A stretch of DNA of 64,000 bases from Caballeronia arationis (GTDB lineage: Bacteria; Pseudomonadota; Gammaproteobacteria; Burkholderiales; Burkholderiaceae), in contig NZ_FCOG02000008.1 of NCBI RefSeq assembly GCF_001544975.2, positions 62,001-126,000 on the forward strand, written 5' to 3'. This document shows, piece after piece, positions 46,319 to 55,121 of the stretch (its first letter is position 1; each line of letters opens with the position of its first letter). The notes below the pieces were generated by a model. The model did not search any database. It had not been told where the DNA came from and worked only from the letters and a program-made list of their open reading frames with translations. The position numbers and the translations under genes are program-made.

Positions 46319-47725
46319 CTAGAAAAATAGCCAGCCAGTGACGACGAAAACGGGCAGCAGCACGATCGCGGACCATCCGAGATAGCCGAAAAAACTCGGC
46401 ATGCGGACGCCGCGCGACTCGGCGATCGCCTTGACCATGAAGTTCGGCGCATTGCCGATATAACTGTTCGCGCCCATGAAGACGGCGCCCGCGGAAATTG
46501 CGGCGAGCGTCGATGCGCCGGTAGTCATGAGCGTTTGCGCGTCCCCGCCCGCGAGATTGAAGAACACGAGATAGGTCGGCGCGTTGTCGAGGAAGGACGA
46601 GAGGATGCCCGTCGCCCAGAAGTAGGCGATGTCGACCGGCTTGCCTTGCGCGTCCGTCACGAGATGCACGATGCTCGCGAACGCGCCCGACTCGCCCGCG
46701 CGCAGGATCGTGATGACCGGCACGATCGTGATGAAGATCGCGGCGAAGAGCTTCGCGACTTCCTCGATCGGCGCCCAGTTGAACGCGTTGCCCGCACGCG
46801 CGCTTTTCGGCGTGAGCGCGAGCGAGGCCAGCGCGACGACGACGAGCAGCACGTCGCGCGCGGCGTTCTGCAGCGCCAGATGCGTGCCGAACACGTCGAA
46901 TTCGATGCCCGGCTTCCAGATGCCGCTCATCAGCACGAGCGCGATCACCGCGCCGAGCAGCAGGAAGTTGACCTTGCCGTCGATACCGAGCGGCGGCGAA
47001 TCAGGCGTCGGATCGAGGAACGCGCTGCGTGCCTCTTCCTTCATGCGGAAATAGTAGCTGTCGAGCGCGTAGAACAGCGCGAGCAGCACGACGCAAATGA
47101 ACAGCATCGGCAGCGCGAGATGGACCGTCGTCCAGAAGAAACTGACGCCGTTCAGGAAGCCGAGGAACAAAGGCGGATCGCCGAGCGGCGACAGCGAACC
47201 GCCCGCATTCGCCACCAGGAAGATGAAGAACACGACTACGTGAACGACGTGTTTGCGGTTGTCGTTCGCGCGCAGGAGCGGCCGGATCAGGAGCATCGCG
47301 GCGCCGGTCGTGCCCATGATGCTCGCGAGCACCGTGCCGAGCGCGAGCAGCGCCGTGTTCAGGCGCGGCGAGCCGTGCAAGTTGCCGCGCACGCAGATGC
47401 CGCCCGCGACCGTATAAAGCGCCGCCAGCAGGATGATGAACGGCAGGTACTCTTCGAGCATCGAGTGAATGAATGCGCCGAAGGCGACGCCCGCGCCGAA
47501 GGAATGCGCGAACGGCACGAGAAACGCGACGGCCCAGGCGGCCGAAATCTTGCCGAAATGGTGATGCCAGAATCTGGGCGCGACGAGCGGAAAGACGGCG
47601 ATGGAAAGCAGGATGCCGATGAACGGGATGCCCCAGAGCGCGGACAGCGTGGCGCCGTCGAGTGTGGCCGCGGATGCGCCGAGCGGCAGCGCGGCGAGCG
47701 CGCCGCCGATAGTCAGACGCCGCAT
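46319..47725 (-). CDS. NhaD-type Na+/H+ antiporter or related ion transporter
   Basis: 468 aa, about 12 hydrophobic helices and a cleavable-looking N-terminus (GGALAALPLGASA). SMLEEYLPFIILLAALYTV, ANAGGSLSPLGDPPLFLGFL and SSFLDNAPTYLVFFNLAGG match the ion transporter superfamily blocks of NhaD (the GDPP and DNAPTY motifs). The ion is inferred. The ATG at 47725 or a GTG at 47734 that overlaps the LUD gene stop (GTGA) could start it. Confidence 0.88.
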   Translation of the reverse strand: MRRLTIGGALAALPLGASAATLDGATLSALWGIPFIGILLSIAVFPLVAPRFWHHHFGKISAAWAVAFLVPFAHSFGAGVAFGAFIHSMLEEYLPFIILLAALYTVAGGICVRGNLHGSPRLNTALLALGTVLASIMGTTGAAMLLIRPLLRANDNRKHVVHVVVFFIFLVANAGGSLSPLGDPPLFLGFLNGVSFFWTTVHLALPMLFICVVLLALFYALDSYYFRMKEEARSAFLDPTPDSPPLGIDGKVNFLLLGAVIALVLMSGIWKPGIEFDVFGTHLALQNAARDVLLVVVALASLALTPKSARAGNAFNWAPIEEVAKLFAAIFITIVPVITILRAGESGAFASIVHLVTDAQGKPVDIAYFWATGILSSFLDNAPTYLVFFNLAGGDAQTLMTTGASTLAAISAGAVFMGANSYIGNAPNFMVKAIAESRGVRMPSFFGYLGWSAIVLLPVFVVTGWLFF

Positions 47726-47730
47726 CGTGC

Positions 47731-48402
47731 TCACGCCTCCCGCACGACAATCACATGCACGCGATACGGCCCATGCGCGCCGAGCACGATGGTCTGTTCG
47801 ATGTCGCCGGTACGCGAGGGCCCCGACACGAAATTCACCGCGCGCGGCAACTCGCCCCGCTCCGCGCGCATCAGCGCAAATGCGTCCTCGTGAGCCGCGA
47901 CGATGCGCGAGACCGGCACGATCGCGATGTGCGTCTGCGGCAGCAGCGCGCCCGATGCGGGCGTGTCCGGGCCGCCGAGCAGCACGAGCGAGCCTGTTTC
48001 GGCCGTTGCGCAGAAGCATCCGGTGATGCCGACGAGATCGGCGTCGACGGGCTTGCGCAACTGCACCCGCATGCCGGCAGCGGCCCACGGCAAGTCCGCG
48101 AGCGACGGCCACGCGACCGCCTCGGTGCCGAGGTTCAGCGACTCAAGATAACGAAGGGCTTCGGCGGGCGCATCGCCGAGCGACTGCACTTCGGCGACGG
48201 TGGTGGAAAGACGTTCGGCTTCGAGCGTGAAGCGTGCAACGAGCTCGGCCTGCGTCGAGGGCAGTTCGGGACGCGGACCGGCAGGATGGCGAGCGAGATA
48301 GTCTTCGGCGGCGGCGCGTTCGGCATCCGTCGGCGCGAGCGGTCTGCCCTGAGCGCTGCGAATCCGCGCAAGAATGTTGCGGCGAGCAGCCGATGTGTCC
48401 AT
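47731..48402 (-). CDS. LUD-domain protein (LutC/YkgG family)
   Basis: 223 aa, LUD domain with GITGCFCATAETGSLVLLGGPDTP and AVNFVSGPSRTGDIEQTIVLGAHGP, the family's closing motif. It is a second LutC-like gene, separate from the lutABC operon at 50667-53379, and is joined to the antiporter gene rather than to iron-sulfur subunits. Whether it helps lactate oxidation is unknown. Confidence 0.88.
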   Translation of the reverse strand: MDTSAARRNILARIRSAQGRPLAPTDAERAAAEDYLARHPAGPRPELPSTQAELVARFTLEAERLSTTVAEVQSLGDAPAEALRYLESLNLGTEAVAWPSLADLPWAAAGMRVQLRKPVDADLVGITGCFCATAETGSLVLLGGPDTPASGALLPQTHIAIVPVSRIVAAHEDAFALMRAERGELPRAVNFVSGPSRTGDIEQTIVLGAHGPYRVHVIVVREA

Positions 48403-48536
48403 GTCGATGTCCTCGTTAGCCTTGGTCGATGCGCTTCGTCGATGCCGACACGATTATAGCGAGCGGTCCGCGAGGCCTGCCCCTCGGCCGAATGGCTAAC
48501 GCAGCGCGCGCCCGAACCCGAAACGCGCGCGGGCGG

Positions 48537-49727
48537 TTACGCTTCCTGCGTCGGCTGCTCGATGCCGAACACCTGACGCAGATACGCGAGATAGGCCTTG
48601 TCGTCGCACATGTTCTTGCCCGGCGAATCGGAGAGCTTGGCGACCGGCTGGCCGTTACAGCGAACCATCTTGATGACGATCTGCAACGGCTGGTAGCCGA
48701 GATCGTTCGTCAGGTTCGTGCCGACACCGAAGGCGAGTTGGCAGCGTCCGCGAAAGCGCTCGTAGAGTTGCAGGACCTTGGGAATGTCGAGCGCGTCGGA
48801 GAACACGAGAACCTTCGTGCGCGGGTCGCAGCGATTCTCTTCATAGTGTCTGATGAGCCGCTCGCCCCAGTCGAACGGGTCGCCGGAATCGTGGCGGGCG
48901 CCGTCGAAGAGCTTGCAGAAGTACATGTCGAAGTCGCGCAGAAACGCCTTCATGCCGTAGACATCCGACAGCGCAATGCCGAGGTCGCCGCGATATTCCT
49001 TCGCCCACATTTCGAAGCCGAAGGTCTGCGAGTCGCGCAGGCGCGGCCCGAGCGCCTGGCACGCCTGCAGGTATTCATGCGCCATCGTGCCGAGCGGACG
49101 CAGGCCGTGCTTCATCGCGTAGAAGACATTGCTCGTGCCTGCGAACTGTTCGCCGAGACCTTCTTTCAGTGTGAGCGCGACTTCCTCGTGCCACTGCTTG
49201 GAGAAACGGCGCCGGGTGCCGTAGTCGGCGATCTTGCAGTCGGAGAATTCGGGCGGCGTGGCGAGCAGCTTGATCTTGTCGCGCAGGCGCTCGCGGCCGA
49301 TCGCATAGTCGGGCTTGCCCTGCGTATTGCGGAAGTAGACCTCGTTGACAATGGCCAGCACCGGGATCTCGAACAGGATGGTGTGCAGCCACGGGCCGTC
49401 GATCACGATGTCGATTTCACCATTCTTCTTCGGCGAGGGTGAAATGACGATCGATTTTTCGTTCAGATGAAAGAGCGCGAGGAAATCGATGAAATCGCTC
49501 TTGATGAAGCGCATGCGCCGCAGATAGTCGAGCTCTTCTTCCCTGAAGCGCAGGTTGCAGAGCTGGCGCACTTCGTCGCGGATCTCGTCGATGTAGGGGA
49601 CGAGATCGACCTCCGGCGTGCGGCAGCGGAAACGGTACTCGACGTGCGCCGCCGGGAAGTGATGCAGGACGACCTGCATCATCGTGAACTTGTAGAGGTC
49701 GGTATCGAGCAGCGTATTGATGATCAT
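48537..49727 (-). CDS. pncB: Nicotinate phosphoribosyltransferase
   Basis: Salvages nicotinate to NAD via nicotinate mononucleotide. 396 aa starting [18 protein letters not shown], with [15 protein letters not shown] (the phosphorylated His), [22 protein letters not shown] and the phosphate-binding [12 protein letters not shown]. The start at 49727 is set by the family N-terminus. Confidence 0.96.
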   Translation of the reverse strand: MIINTLLDTDLYKFTMMQVVLHHFPAAHVEYRFRCRTPEVDLVPYIDEIRDEVRQLCNLRFREEELDYLRRMRFIKSDFIDFLALFHLNEKSIVISPSPKKNGEIDIVIDGPWLHTILFEIPVLAIVNEVYFRNTQGKPDYAIGRERLRDKIKLLATPPEFSDCKIADYGTRRRFSKQWHEEVALTLKEGLGEQFAGTSNVFYAMKHGLRPLGTMAHEYLQACQALGPRLRDSQTFGFEMWAKEYRGDLGIALSDVYGMKAFLRDFDMYFCKLFDGARHDSGDPFDWGERLIRHYEENRCDPRTKVLVFSDALDIPKVLQLYERFRGRCQLAFGVGTNLTNDLGYQPLQIVIKMVRCNGQPVAKLSDSPGKNMCDDKAYLAYLRQVFGIEQPTQEA

Positions 49728-50050
49728 GATTGTCGGTCGAACATCGATGAAGAGCGCGCACATCCCGGGCACGCTCGCGGGCGCGGCCGGAGCCGCGTCG
49801 CGTGGCCTTCTACGGCCCATGTTACCCGAATGCGCGTGCCGTCACGGGGAACGCCGAGGCCTCGCGCCATCACATAAACACATCACGAAACGATATAAGG
49901 CCCGCCCCGTGGGGCTCGCGCTGAAATTTACCGGTACGCTACAATATCGGTTTTGGCAGGCCCGGCTGCACACATCAGTGAAAGACTCGAGTGCACGGCC
50001 CAAGTAGCCGCCGGCCGCCGCCCCCACGAATTCCGCATGCAGGAGCCTGA
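49728..50050. other. Intergenic region between divergent pncB and fdxA
   Basis: 323 bp. A TACAAT box at 49940-49945 could be the fdxA -10, but no fitting -35 is present. AGGAG lies before the fdxA ATG. I see no gene or strong hairpin. Confidence 0.4.
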
Positions 50051-50374
50051 ATGACTCACGTTGTGACCGAAAGCTGCATCAAGTGCCGCTATACCGATTG
50101 CGTCGACGTGTGCCCGGTGGATTGCTTCCGTGAAGGTCCCAACTTTCTCGCGATCGATCCGGACGAGTGCATCGACTGCGCCGTGTGCGTGGCCGAATGT
50201 CCGGTGAACGCGATTTACGCCGAAGAAGATGTGCCCGGCGACCAGCAGCATTTCACCGAACTGAACGCCGAACTCGCGCGCAACTGGCCGAGCATCACGA
50301 AGACCAAAGCGCCGCTTCCCGAAGCCGACGAGTTCAAGGACGTGAAGGAAAAACTCGACCTGCTCGAGCGCTGA
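50051..50374 (+). CDS. fdxA: Seven-iron ferredoxin FdxA
   Basis: 107-aa electron carrier with one [3Fe-4S] and one [4Fe-4S] cluster: [18 protein letters not shown] and [13 protein letters not shown]. The C-terminal tail ([19 protein letters not shown]) is typical of the FdxA group. The redox partner is not evident from the neighbours. Confidence 0.96.
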   Translation: MTHVVTESCIKCRYTDCVDVCPVDCFREGPNFLAIDPDECIDCAVCVAECPVNAIYAEEDVPGDQQHFTELNAELARNWPSITKTKAPLPEADEFKDVKEKLDLLER

Positions 50375-50435
50375 AGCGCTTTGCCGTCACTCGCGTTCCT
50401 CGGATAAAAAATTTTAAAAGAGAGAAGGCAGGGTG

Positions 50436-50464
50436 TTGACAGGGTAAGAAACCCTTCATATAAT
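50436..50464 (+). promoter_or_regulatory. Consensus sigma-70 promoter of tRNA-Asn
   Basis: TTGACA (50436-50441), exactly 17 nt, then TATAAT (50459-50464): a perfect 12/12 match. Expected start near 50471, 16 nt before the tRNA. Confidence 0.92.
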
Positions 50465-50486
50465 TTCATCTCTCTGCTGTTGATGT

Positions 50487-50562
50487 TCCCCGATAGCTCA
50501 GTCGGTAGAGCGCCGGACTGTTAATCCGTAGGTCCCTGGTTCGAGCCCAGGTCGGGGAGCCA
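50487..50562 (+). tRNA. tRNA-Asn (GTT anticodon)
   Basis: 76 nt with encoded CCA. Acceptor stem TCCCCGA/TCGGGGA, D arm AGCTCAGTCGG, anticodon loop CTGTTAA (GTT), T arm GTTCGAGCC. It has its own consensus promoter and terminator. Confidence 0.97.
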
Positions 50563-50574
50563 AAAAGATTCAAA

Positions 50575-50608
50575 GCAAAAAGCCCAATCGAATGATTGGG
50601 CTTTTTGC
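50575..50608 (+). terminator. Intrinsic terminator after tRNA-Asn
   Basis: GCAAAAAGCCCAATC and its perfect complement around a GAAT loop, including the T run. The A-rich left arm also allows termination of lutC transcription from the other strand. Confidence 0.9.
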
Positions 50609-50666
50609 TTTTGGGCTTCGGGCGCTTGCGTTCTTCGCCATTCGAATCGCGCTCGCGCTTTAAAGC

Positions 50667-51251
50667 CTACGCACCAAGCCACACCACCGTCAGCGAGCGC
50701 ACGCCCTGCGCGCCCCGGATCAGCACGCCTTCGATATCCGCAGTCGCGGACGGCCCGGTCACGAGCACCGCGTAGCGCGCCGACTGAAAATCGTCCCGCC
50801 GATACACCTCCTGCAAGCCGTCGACGAGTTGCGCCGGATCGAGCAGCACGATGAGATGCTGCACGAGATAGCCGATCGAATTCACGATGTACTCGGCTTC
50901 GCTGAACCAGACCGAGCCCGTTTCCGCGACCCCGAAGCGCCCGCGCACCACGCCGACATCGACATCCTGCAGCGAAGCCGGCGGCGTGTCGGCGGCGAGC
51001 GGGCGATTTCCCCCGATCCCGTCCACTGCGGAAGCCACTACCGCATCCGACCCGAACCGCTCGACGAGCAGCGCGCGCACGTCGCCGAGACTCTGCGCTT
51101 CGATGCACGTGCCGCCCATCATCGCGAGCGCGGCCGTGAAGCGCGTGCGCCGGTCGCCTTCGGGCACGCTGAAAAGCGGCACGTCGGGACGCGGCCTTGG
51201 CGCCGGCTGTGCTGCGCGGATTCTGACGAGAAAGGCGTCGCGGGTCGTCAT
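50667..51251 (-). CDS. lutC: L-lactate utilization protein LutC
   Basis: LUD-domain subunit of the LutABC system that oxidises L-lactate to pyruvate. 194 aa; GRFGVAETGSVWF and VLVTGPSATADIEGVLIRGAQGVRSL are LutC signatures. The ATG at 51251 overlaps the lutB stop (ATGA); the frame starts earlier but that part is within lutB. Last gene of lutABC. Confidence 0.92.
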   Translation of the reverse strand: MTTRDAFLVRIRAAQPAPRPRPDVPLFSVPEGDRRTRFTAALAMMGGTCIEAQSLGDVRALLVERFGSDAVVASAVDGIGGNRPLAADTPPASLQDVDVGVVRGRFGVAETGSVWFSEAEYIVNSIGYLVQHLIVLLDPAQLVDGLQEVYRRDDFQSARYAVLVTGPSATADIEGVLIRGAQGVRSLTVVWLGA

Positions 51252-52639
51252 TTCGGTTGCTTCCGGTTTTTTCGATACCACTCGTGGAAAGTCTCGGCGG
51301 GCGCGTCGGGCAGGTCGCGCTGACGCCCCCAGATATTCAGCGGGTTGTAGAGCACGAAGTTCGGCAGACGCTTGAGCGCGCCGCCGAGCGAGGCGACCGT
51401 CGCGCGATACAGCGTCGGGCTCGCCAGCAGCCGACCCGCCATCTTCAGCACTTCCTTCTTCACGAACGGCACTTCATGGCGCTCCGCGATCACCTCGCGC
51501 CACTTGTAGATCTGCTCGTGGATGTTCACGCGCACCGGGCACACGCTCGTGCAACTGCCGTTCATCGTCGAGGCGAACGGCAGGCTGCTGTAGCGCTTCA
51601 GGTCGAAGGTCGGATTGATGATCGCGCCGATCGGCCCCGAATACGTCCCGCCATACGACAGGCCGCCGCTTCGCCGGTACACCGGACACGTATTCATGCA
51701 CGCGCCGCAGCGGATGCACTTGAGCGAATACCAGAAGTCGTCCATCGCGAGGCGTTCGGAGCGGCCGTGATCGACGAGGATGTAGTGCATCTCCGTGCCG
51801 GGGCGCGGCGCGCGAAAGTGCGACGTGTACTGCGTGATCGGCGAGCCGAGCGCGCTTCTCGACAGCATCCGCACGAAGACGCCGAGATCGGAAATCTTCG
51901 GGATCAGCTTCTCGATACCGATCGACGCGATATGCAGCGGCGGCACGTTCGCGGAAAGGTCGGCGTTGCCCTCGTTCGTGCACACGACCACCGTCCCCGT
52001 TTCCGCCACCGCGAAGTTGCAGCCCGTCATGCCGGCGGTCTTTTCGCGCACGAAGTACGGCCGCGTATGCATGCGCTGGCTTTCGGCGAGATAGTGAATG
52101 TCGCTGTTCGCGGGATCGGTGCCGATCGTGCGGCCGAAGAGTTCCGCGACATCGGCGCGCAGCTTGTGCACGGCCGGCACGACCATGTGACTCGGATCCT
52201 GGTGATCGAGCTGCTGGATACGCTCGCCGAGATCAGTCTCCATCACCGTGATGCCGCGCGGCTCCAGGAATTCGCGCATCTTGCATTCGTCGGTGAGCAT
52301 CGACTTGCTCTTGACGAGCGTCGTCATGCCGCGCTCGCTCATCAGTCGATGGACGATCGCGTTGTGCTCCTCCGCGTCCGCCGCGAAATGCACCACGACG
52401 CCGTTCTTCTCCGCCTCTGCGACGAACTGCTCGATGTAGTCGGCGAGATGCGAGAGCGTGTGCTCCTTGATGCCCGACGCGAGATCGCGCAGCGTCTCCC
52501 ATTCCGCGATGCCGTGCGCCTGCGCATCGCGCTTGGTGCGCAGGTCCCACAGGCGCTTGTCATGAAATGCGACGTGATCCGCCTTCTGCAGGAACGCGCC
52601 GGCGGCCTTCGCGTGGTCGATACGGACGGTCTTGGTCAT
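51248..52639 (-). CDS. lutB: L-lactate utilization iron-sulfur protein LutB
   Basis: 463 aa: N-terminal LUD domain (AGMTGCNFAVAETGTVVVCTNEGNA in parts) and a ferredoxin-like [4Fe-4S] part with CIRCGACMNTCPVYRRSGG and CTSVCPV. It is thought to link lactate oxidation to the electron-transport chain together with LutA. The ATG at 52639 overlaps the lutA stop (ATGA). Confidence 0.93.
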   Translation of the reverse strand: MTKTVRIDHAKAAGAFLQKADHVAFHDKRLWDLRTKRDAQAHGIAEWETLRDLASGIKEHTLSHLADYIEQFVAEAEKNGVVVHFAADAEEHNAIVHRLMSERGMTTLVKSKSMLTDECKMREFLEPRGITVMETDLGERIQQLDHQDPSHMVVPAVHKLRADVAELFGRTIGTDPANSDIHYLAESQRMHTRPYFVREKTAGMTGCNFAVAETGTVVVCTNEGNADLSANVPPLHIASIGIEKLIPKISDLGVFVRMLSRSALGSPITQYTSHFRAPRPGTEMHYILVDHGRSERLAMDDFWYSLKCIRCGACMNTCPVYRRSGGLSYGGTYSGPIGAIINPTFDLKRYSSLPFASTMNGSCTSVCPVRVNIHEQIYKWREVIAERHEVPFVKKEVLKMAGRLLASPTLYRATVASLGGALKRLPNFVLYNPLNIWGRQRDLPDAPAETFHEWYRKNRKQPK

Positions 52640-53379
52640 CCGCGTGCTCCGTTCAGAATCTGCGCGATATGGATGAAACGCGCGTCGAGCTTCATGCGTT
52701 CGGCGCAACCCTGCTGGTGCATCAGACACGACATGTCGCCGGAAACGATGTACTGCGCACCCGCCCCGACGTGATCGCGCACCTTGTCCTGGCCCATTCG
52801 CACCGATACGGCTTCCTCCGTCACGGAGAACGTGCCGCCGAAGCCGCAGCATTCGTCCGGGCGCGCGGGCGCGACAAACTCGATGCCCTTCACGCGTTCG
52901 AGCAGCGCGCGCGGCTTGGAAAACGGCGCCTCCGCGATTTCGGACGCCGAGCTTTCGCGCAGATGCCGGATGGCGCTGCAACTGTTGTGCAGCCCCACGC
53001 GATGCGGAAACTCGGCCCAAGGGAAATCGCGCACTTTCAGCACGTCGTGCAGGAACTCGGTGAGTTCGAACGCGCTCGCGCGCACCTTTCGCACGGCCGC
53101 AGTCTGCTCGATCGCCGTGAAATGCTGGCGCACATGATGGATGCAACTCGCTGACGGCCCGACCACGTAGTCGTAGTCGGCGAAATTGCGGGCGAACACG
53201 CGCTCCGCGCCCGCCGCGTCCTTTTGCGCGCCACTGTTGGCCATCGGCTGGCCGCAACAGGTTTGCTCCTCGGGGTAATCCACGTCGAGGCCCAGCCGCT
53301 CGAGCAATTCGAGCGTCGCAATGCCGACTTCCGGATAGAAGGCGTCGATGAAACACGGGACGAACAGGGCAACTTTCAT
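52636..53379 (-). CDS. lutA: L-lactate utilization protein LutA (CCG-domain)
   Basis: 247 aa with two cysteine-rich CCG domains: EEQTCCGQPMANSGAQKDA and DECCGFGGTFSVTEE, which bind an iron-sulfur or haem-linked cofactor in heterodisulfide reductase-like proteins. First gene of the lutABC operon, transcribed from the promoter/operator at 53427-53478. Confidence 0.93.
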   Translation of the reverse strand: MKVALFVPCFIDAFYPEVGIATLELLERLGLDVDYPEEQTCCGQPMANSGAQKDAAGAERVFARNFADYDYVVGPSASCIHHVRQHFTAIEQTAAVRKVRASAFELTEFLHDVLKVRDFPWAEFPHRVGLHNSCSAIRHLRESSASEIAEAPFSKPRALLERVKGIEFVAPARPDECCGFGGTFSVTEEAVSVRMGQDKVRDHVGAGAQYIVSGDMSCLMHQQGCAERMKLDARFIHIAQILNGARG

Positions 53380-53426
53380 GGCATGAAGGGGCGTGGGGAC
53401 GTCGATGCGGGGTGCTCGCGCCAGCT

Positions 53427-53449
53427 TTGGTCAGCTTGGTCTGACCAAG
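53427..53449. promoter_or_regulatory. Nested palindromic operator of the lut operon
   Basis: Two overlapping inverted repeats share one right arm: CTTGGT-CTG-ACCAAG (53435-53449) and TTGGTCAG (53427-53434) with CTGACCAA (53441-53448) across six bases. Both are of the TTGGT-N3-ACCAA kind bound by FadR/LldR-type GntR repressors. The site covers the expected lutA start point. Confidence 0.82.
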
Positions 53450-53478
53450 ACTTTAAAGTTTGTGATCTTTCGTGTCAA
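53450..53478 (-). promoter_or_regulatory. Sigma-70 promoter of lutABC
   Basis: Minus strand TTGACA (53478-53473), 17 nt, then TAAAGT (53455-53450), directly abutting the operator. Expected start near 53443, inside the palindrome, so a bound repressor would block initiation. Confidence 0.7.
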
Positions 53479-53531
53479 ACTAGGGAAATCCGCCAGCTTC
53501 ACAAAACGAAATCGACGAAAAGCGAAGAAAG

Positions 53532-54278
53532 ATGACCTTCCAGCCCGTTCATTCCTATTCGCGCGTGCGTTTGTCCGATGTCGTGTCTGGACAAATCCGC
53601 GCGCTGATTTCGAGCGGCACGCTGCTGCCCGGCCAGCGTTTGCCGGCCGAGCGCGATCTCGCCGAGCAGTTGAACGTGTCGCGGCCGTCGCTGCGCGAGG
53701 CGCTGATCCGGCTCGAATCGGACGGTTTCATTCGCGCCGTCGCGCGCGGCGGGTTCATCGTGTCGGACGTGACGGCGCCGCTCGTCTCCGATCCGCTCGC
53801 GGCGCTCCTCGAACGGCATCCGAACGCAAGCGCCGACGTGCTCGAACTGCGCCACGGCCTCGAAACGCTCTCGACGGCCTACGCCGCCGAGCGCGCGACC
53901 GAAGCGGATTTGCAGCGTATCGCCGCGGCCTTCGACGCGCTGCGGTCCGCAGTCGCCGAGCCAAAGCGCACTCGCATCGCGGAAAAGGACGCGGCGTTTC
54001 ATCTCGCCATCGCCGATGCCACACACAACGTCGCGCTCGCGCACGTGATGCATGGGCTGCACGAGTTGATCCGCGAATCGATGCTGACTTCGCATCGTCT
54101 GGTGGACTATGACGACGAGGTCGAAGCGAGGCTTCTCGCGCAGCATCGCGCGATCTTCGACGCGATCGTCGCGCGCGATCCGGCGCGCGCCCGCGAGGCG
54201 GCCGGCGCGCATCTCGACTATGTGCAGACGCTTTATCGCGACCGGCCGGCGAAACACGCGCGCGCCGATTCCGTCTGA
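53532..54278 (+). CDS. GntR/FadR-family regulator of lactate utilization
   Basis: 248 aa: winged helix (about 8-75: GQRLPAERDLAEQLNVSRPSLREALIRLE in parts) and a C-terminal FCD ligand-binding domain with metal-binding residues in FHLAIADATHN and HRAIFDAIVARD. Divergent from lutABC around the operator, so probably a lactate-responsive repressor of LldR/LutR type. AAGAAAG precedes the ATG. Confidence 0.9.
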   Translation: MTFQPVHSYSRVRLSDVVSGQIRALISSGTLLPGQRLPAERDLAEQLNVSRPSLREALIRLESDGFIRAVARGGFIVSDVTAPLVSDPLAALLERHPNASADVLELRHGLETLSTAYAAERATEADLQRIAAAFDALRSAVAEPKRTRIAEKDAAFHLAIADATHNVALAHVMHGLHELIRESMLTSHRLVDYDDEVEARLLAQHRAIFDAIVARDPARAREAAGAHLDYVQTLYRDRPAKHARADSV

Positions 54279-54395
54279 GCATAGCGGTGCATAGGACAGC
54301 GCCTACACGCATTTCGGACATCCTCGGCTTTTTCTCGACTGGCGCGCGGCCGATACTGAAGCCGTCTAATCAGAAAACGAACGGAGGAACCCCAA

Positions 54396-54470
54396 ATGCC
54401 TTATCTGCTCGGCTGGCTGCTCGGCGTACCGGTGATCGTGCTCGTGATCCTGTATTTGATTTTTCATTGA
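54396..54470 (+). CDS. 24-residue hydrophobic membrane peptide
   Basis: Encodes MPYLLGWLLGVPVIVLVILY then LIFH: a single predicted transmembrane helix over nearly the whole length. ACGGAGGAAC gives a strong ribosome site eight to nine bases before the ATG, and an intrinsic terminator follows the stop by 28 bp. It thus looks like a real, separately expressed gene between lutR and creA. Function unknown. Confidence 0.65.
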   Translation: MPYLLGWLLGVPVIVLVILYLIFH

Positions 54471-54497
54471 TTGCGCGGCGAGACGCGCGTCATCGCG

Positions 54498-54533
54498 AAA
54501 GGCGTCGTTACAATACGACGCCTTTTCTTTTTT
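54498..54533 (+). terminator. Intrinsic terminator after the 24-residue gene
   Basis: AAAGGCGTCGT and ACGACGCCTTT around a TACAAT loop, then TTCTTTTTT. It lies only 15 bp before the creA ATG, so creA must be served by readthrough or by a promoter overlapping the hairpin. Confidence 0.8.
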
Positions 54534-54547
54534 CCGAAGGAAATCCG

Positions 54548-55036
54548 ATGAAACGCGCCCGTAGTCAAGCCTGCTCAGTCGGCGTGCTCGCCGCCCTCGC
54601 CTTCGGATGTGCACCGTTCGTGCAGGCCGAGGAAATCGCGAGCGTAAACACCAACTTCCGCTTCACCGGCTCGGATCGTGTGAGCGTCGAAGCCTATGAC
54701 GACCCGCTCGTCACCGGCGTGACGTGCTACGTGTCGCGGGCACGCACGGGCGGCGTGAAAGGCACGCTCGGCATCGCCGAAGATCCGACGGAAGCTTCGA
54801 TCGCCTGCCGCCAGGTCGGGCCGATCAAGATCGTCGAACCGCTCAAGCAGAAGTCGGACGTGTTCTCGGACCGCATGTCGCTCATCTTCAAGACGCTGCA
54901 CGTCGTGCGGATCGTCGACGCGAAGCGCAATACGCTCGTCTATCTGACCTACAGCGACCGAATCGCGACCGGCAGTGCGAAGAACAGCGTGACAGCCGTG
55001 CCTGTGCCCTCGGACACGACGATCCCGGTCAAATAA
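54548..55036 (+). CDS. creA: CreA family protein
   Basis: 162 aa with a signal peptide (ends FVQAEE). The body is typical CreA: IASVNTNFRFTGSDRVSVEA, DDPLVTGVTCYVSRARTGGVKG (in parts), EASIACRQVGPI and TLVYLTYSDR. CreA is a small exported protein of unknown function. An AAGGAAAT ribosome site precedes the ATG. Confidence 0.93.
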   Translation: MKRARSQACSVGVLAALAFGCAPFVQAEEIASVNTNFRFTGSDRVSVEAYDDPLVTGVTCYVSRARTGGVKGTLGIAEDPTEASIACRQVGPIKIVEPLKQKSDVFSDRMSLIFKTLHVVRIVDAKRNTLVYLTYSDRIATGSAKNSVTAVPVPSDTTIPVK

Positions 55037-55121
55037 GCGCGCCGGCGGTATCCGTCAGCCGCTGAAAAGCGCGTGGCGTGTAAGATCATCGGTTCGCCCC
55101 TGAAAAGCCCTTGCCCGTGCC

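Noticed and set aside
49940..49945. fdxA promoter
   Set aside because: TACAAT is present but no -35 at 16-18 bp spacing, so I list it only as a weak possibility in the gap entry.
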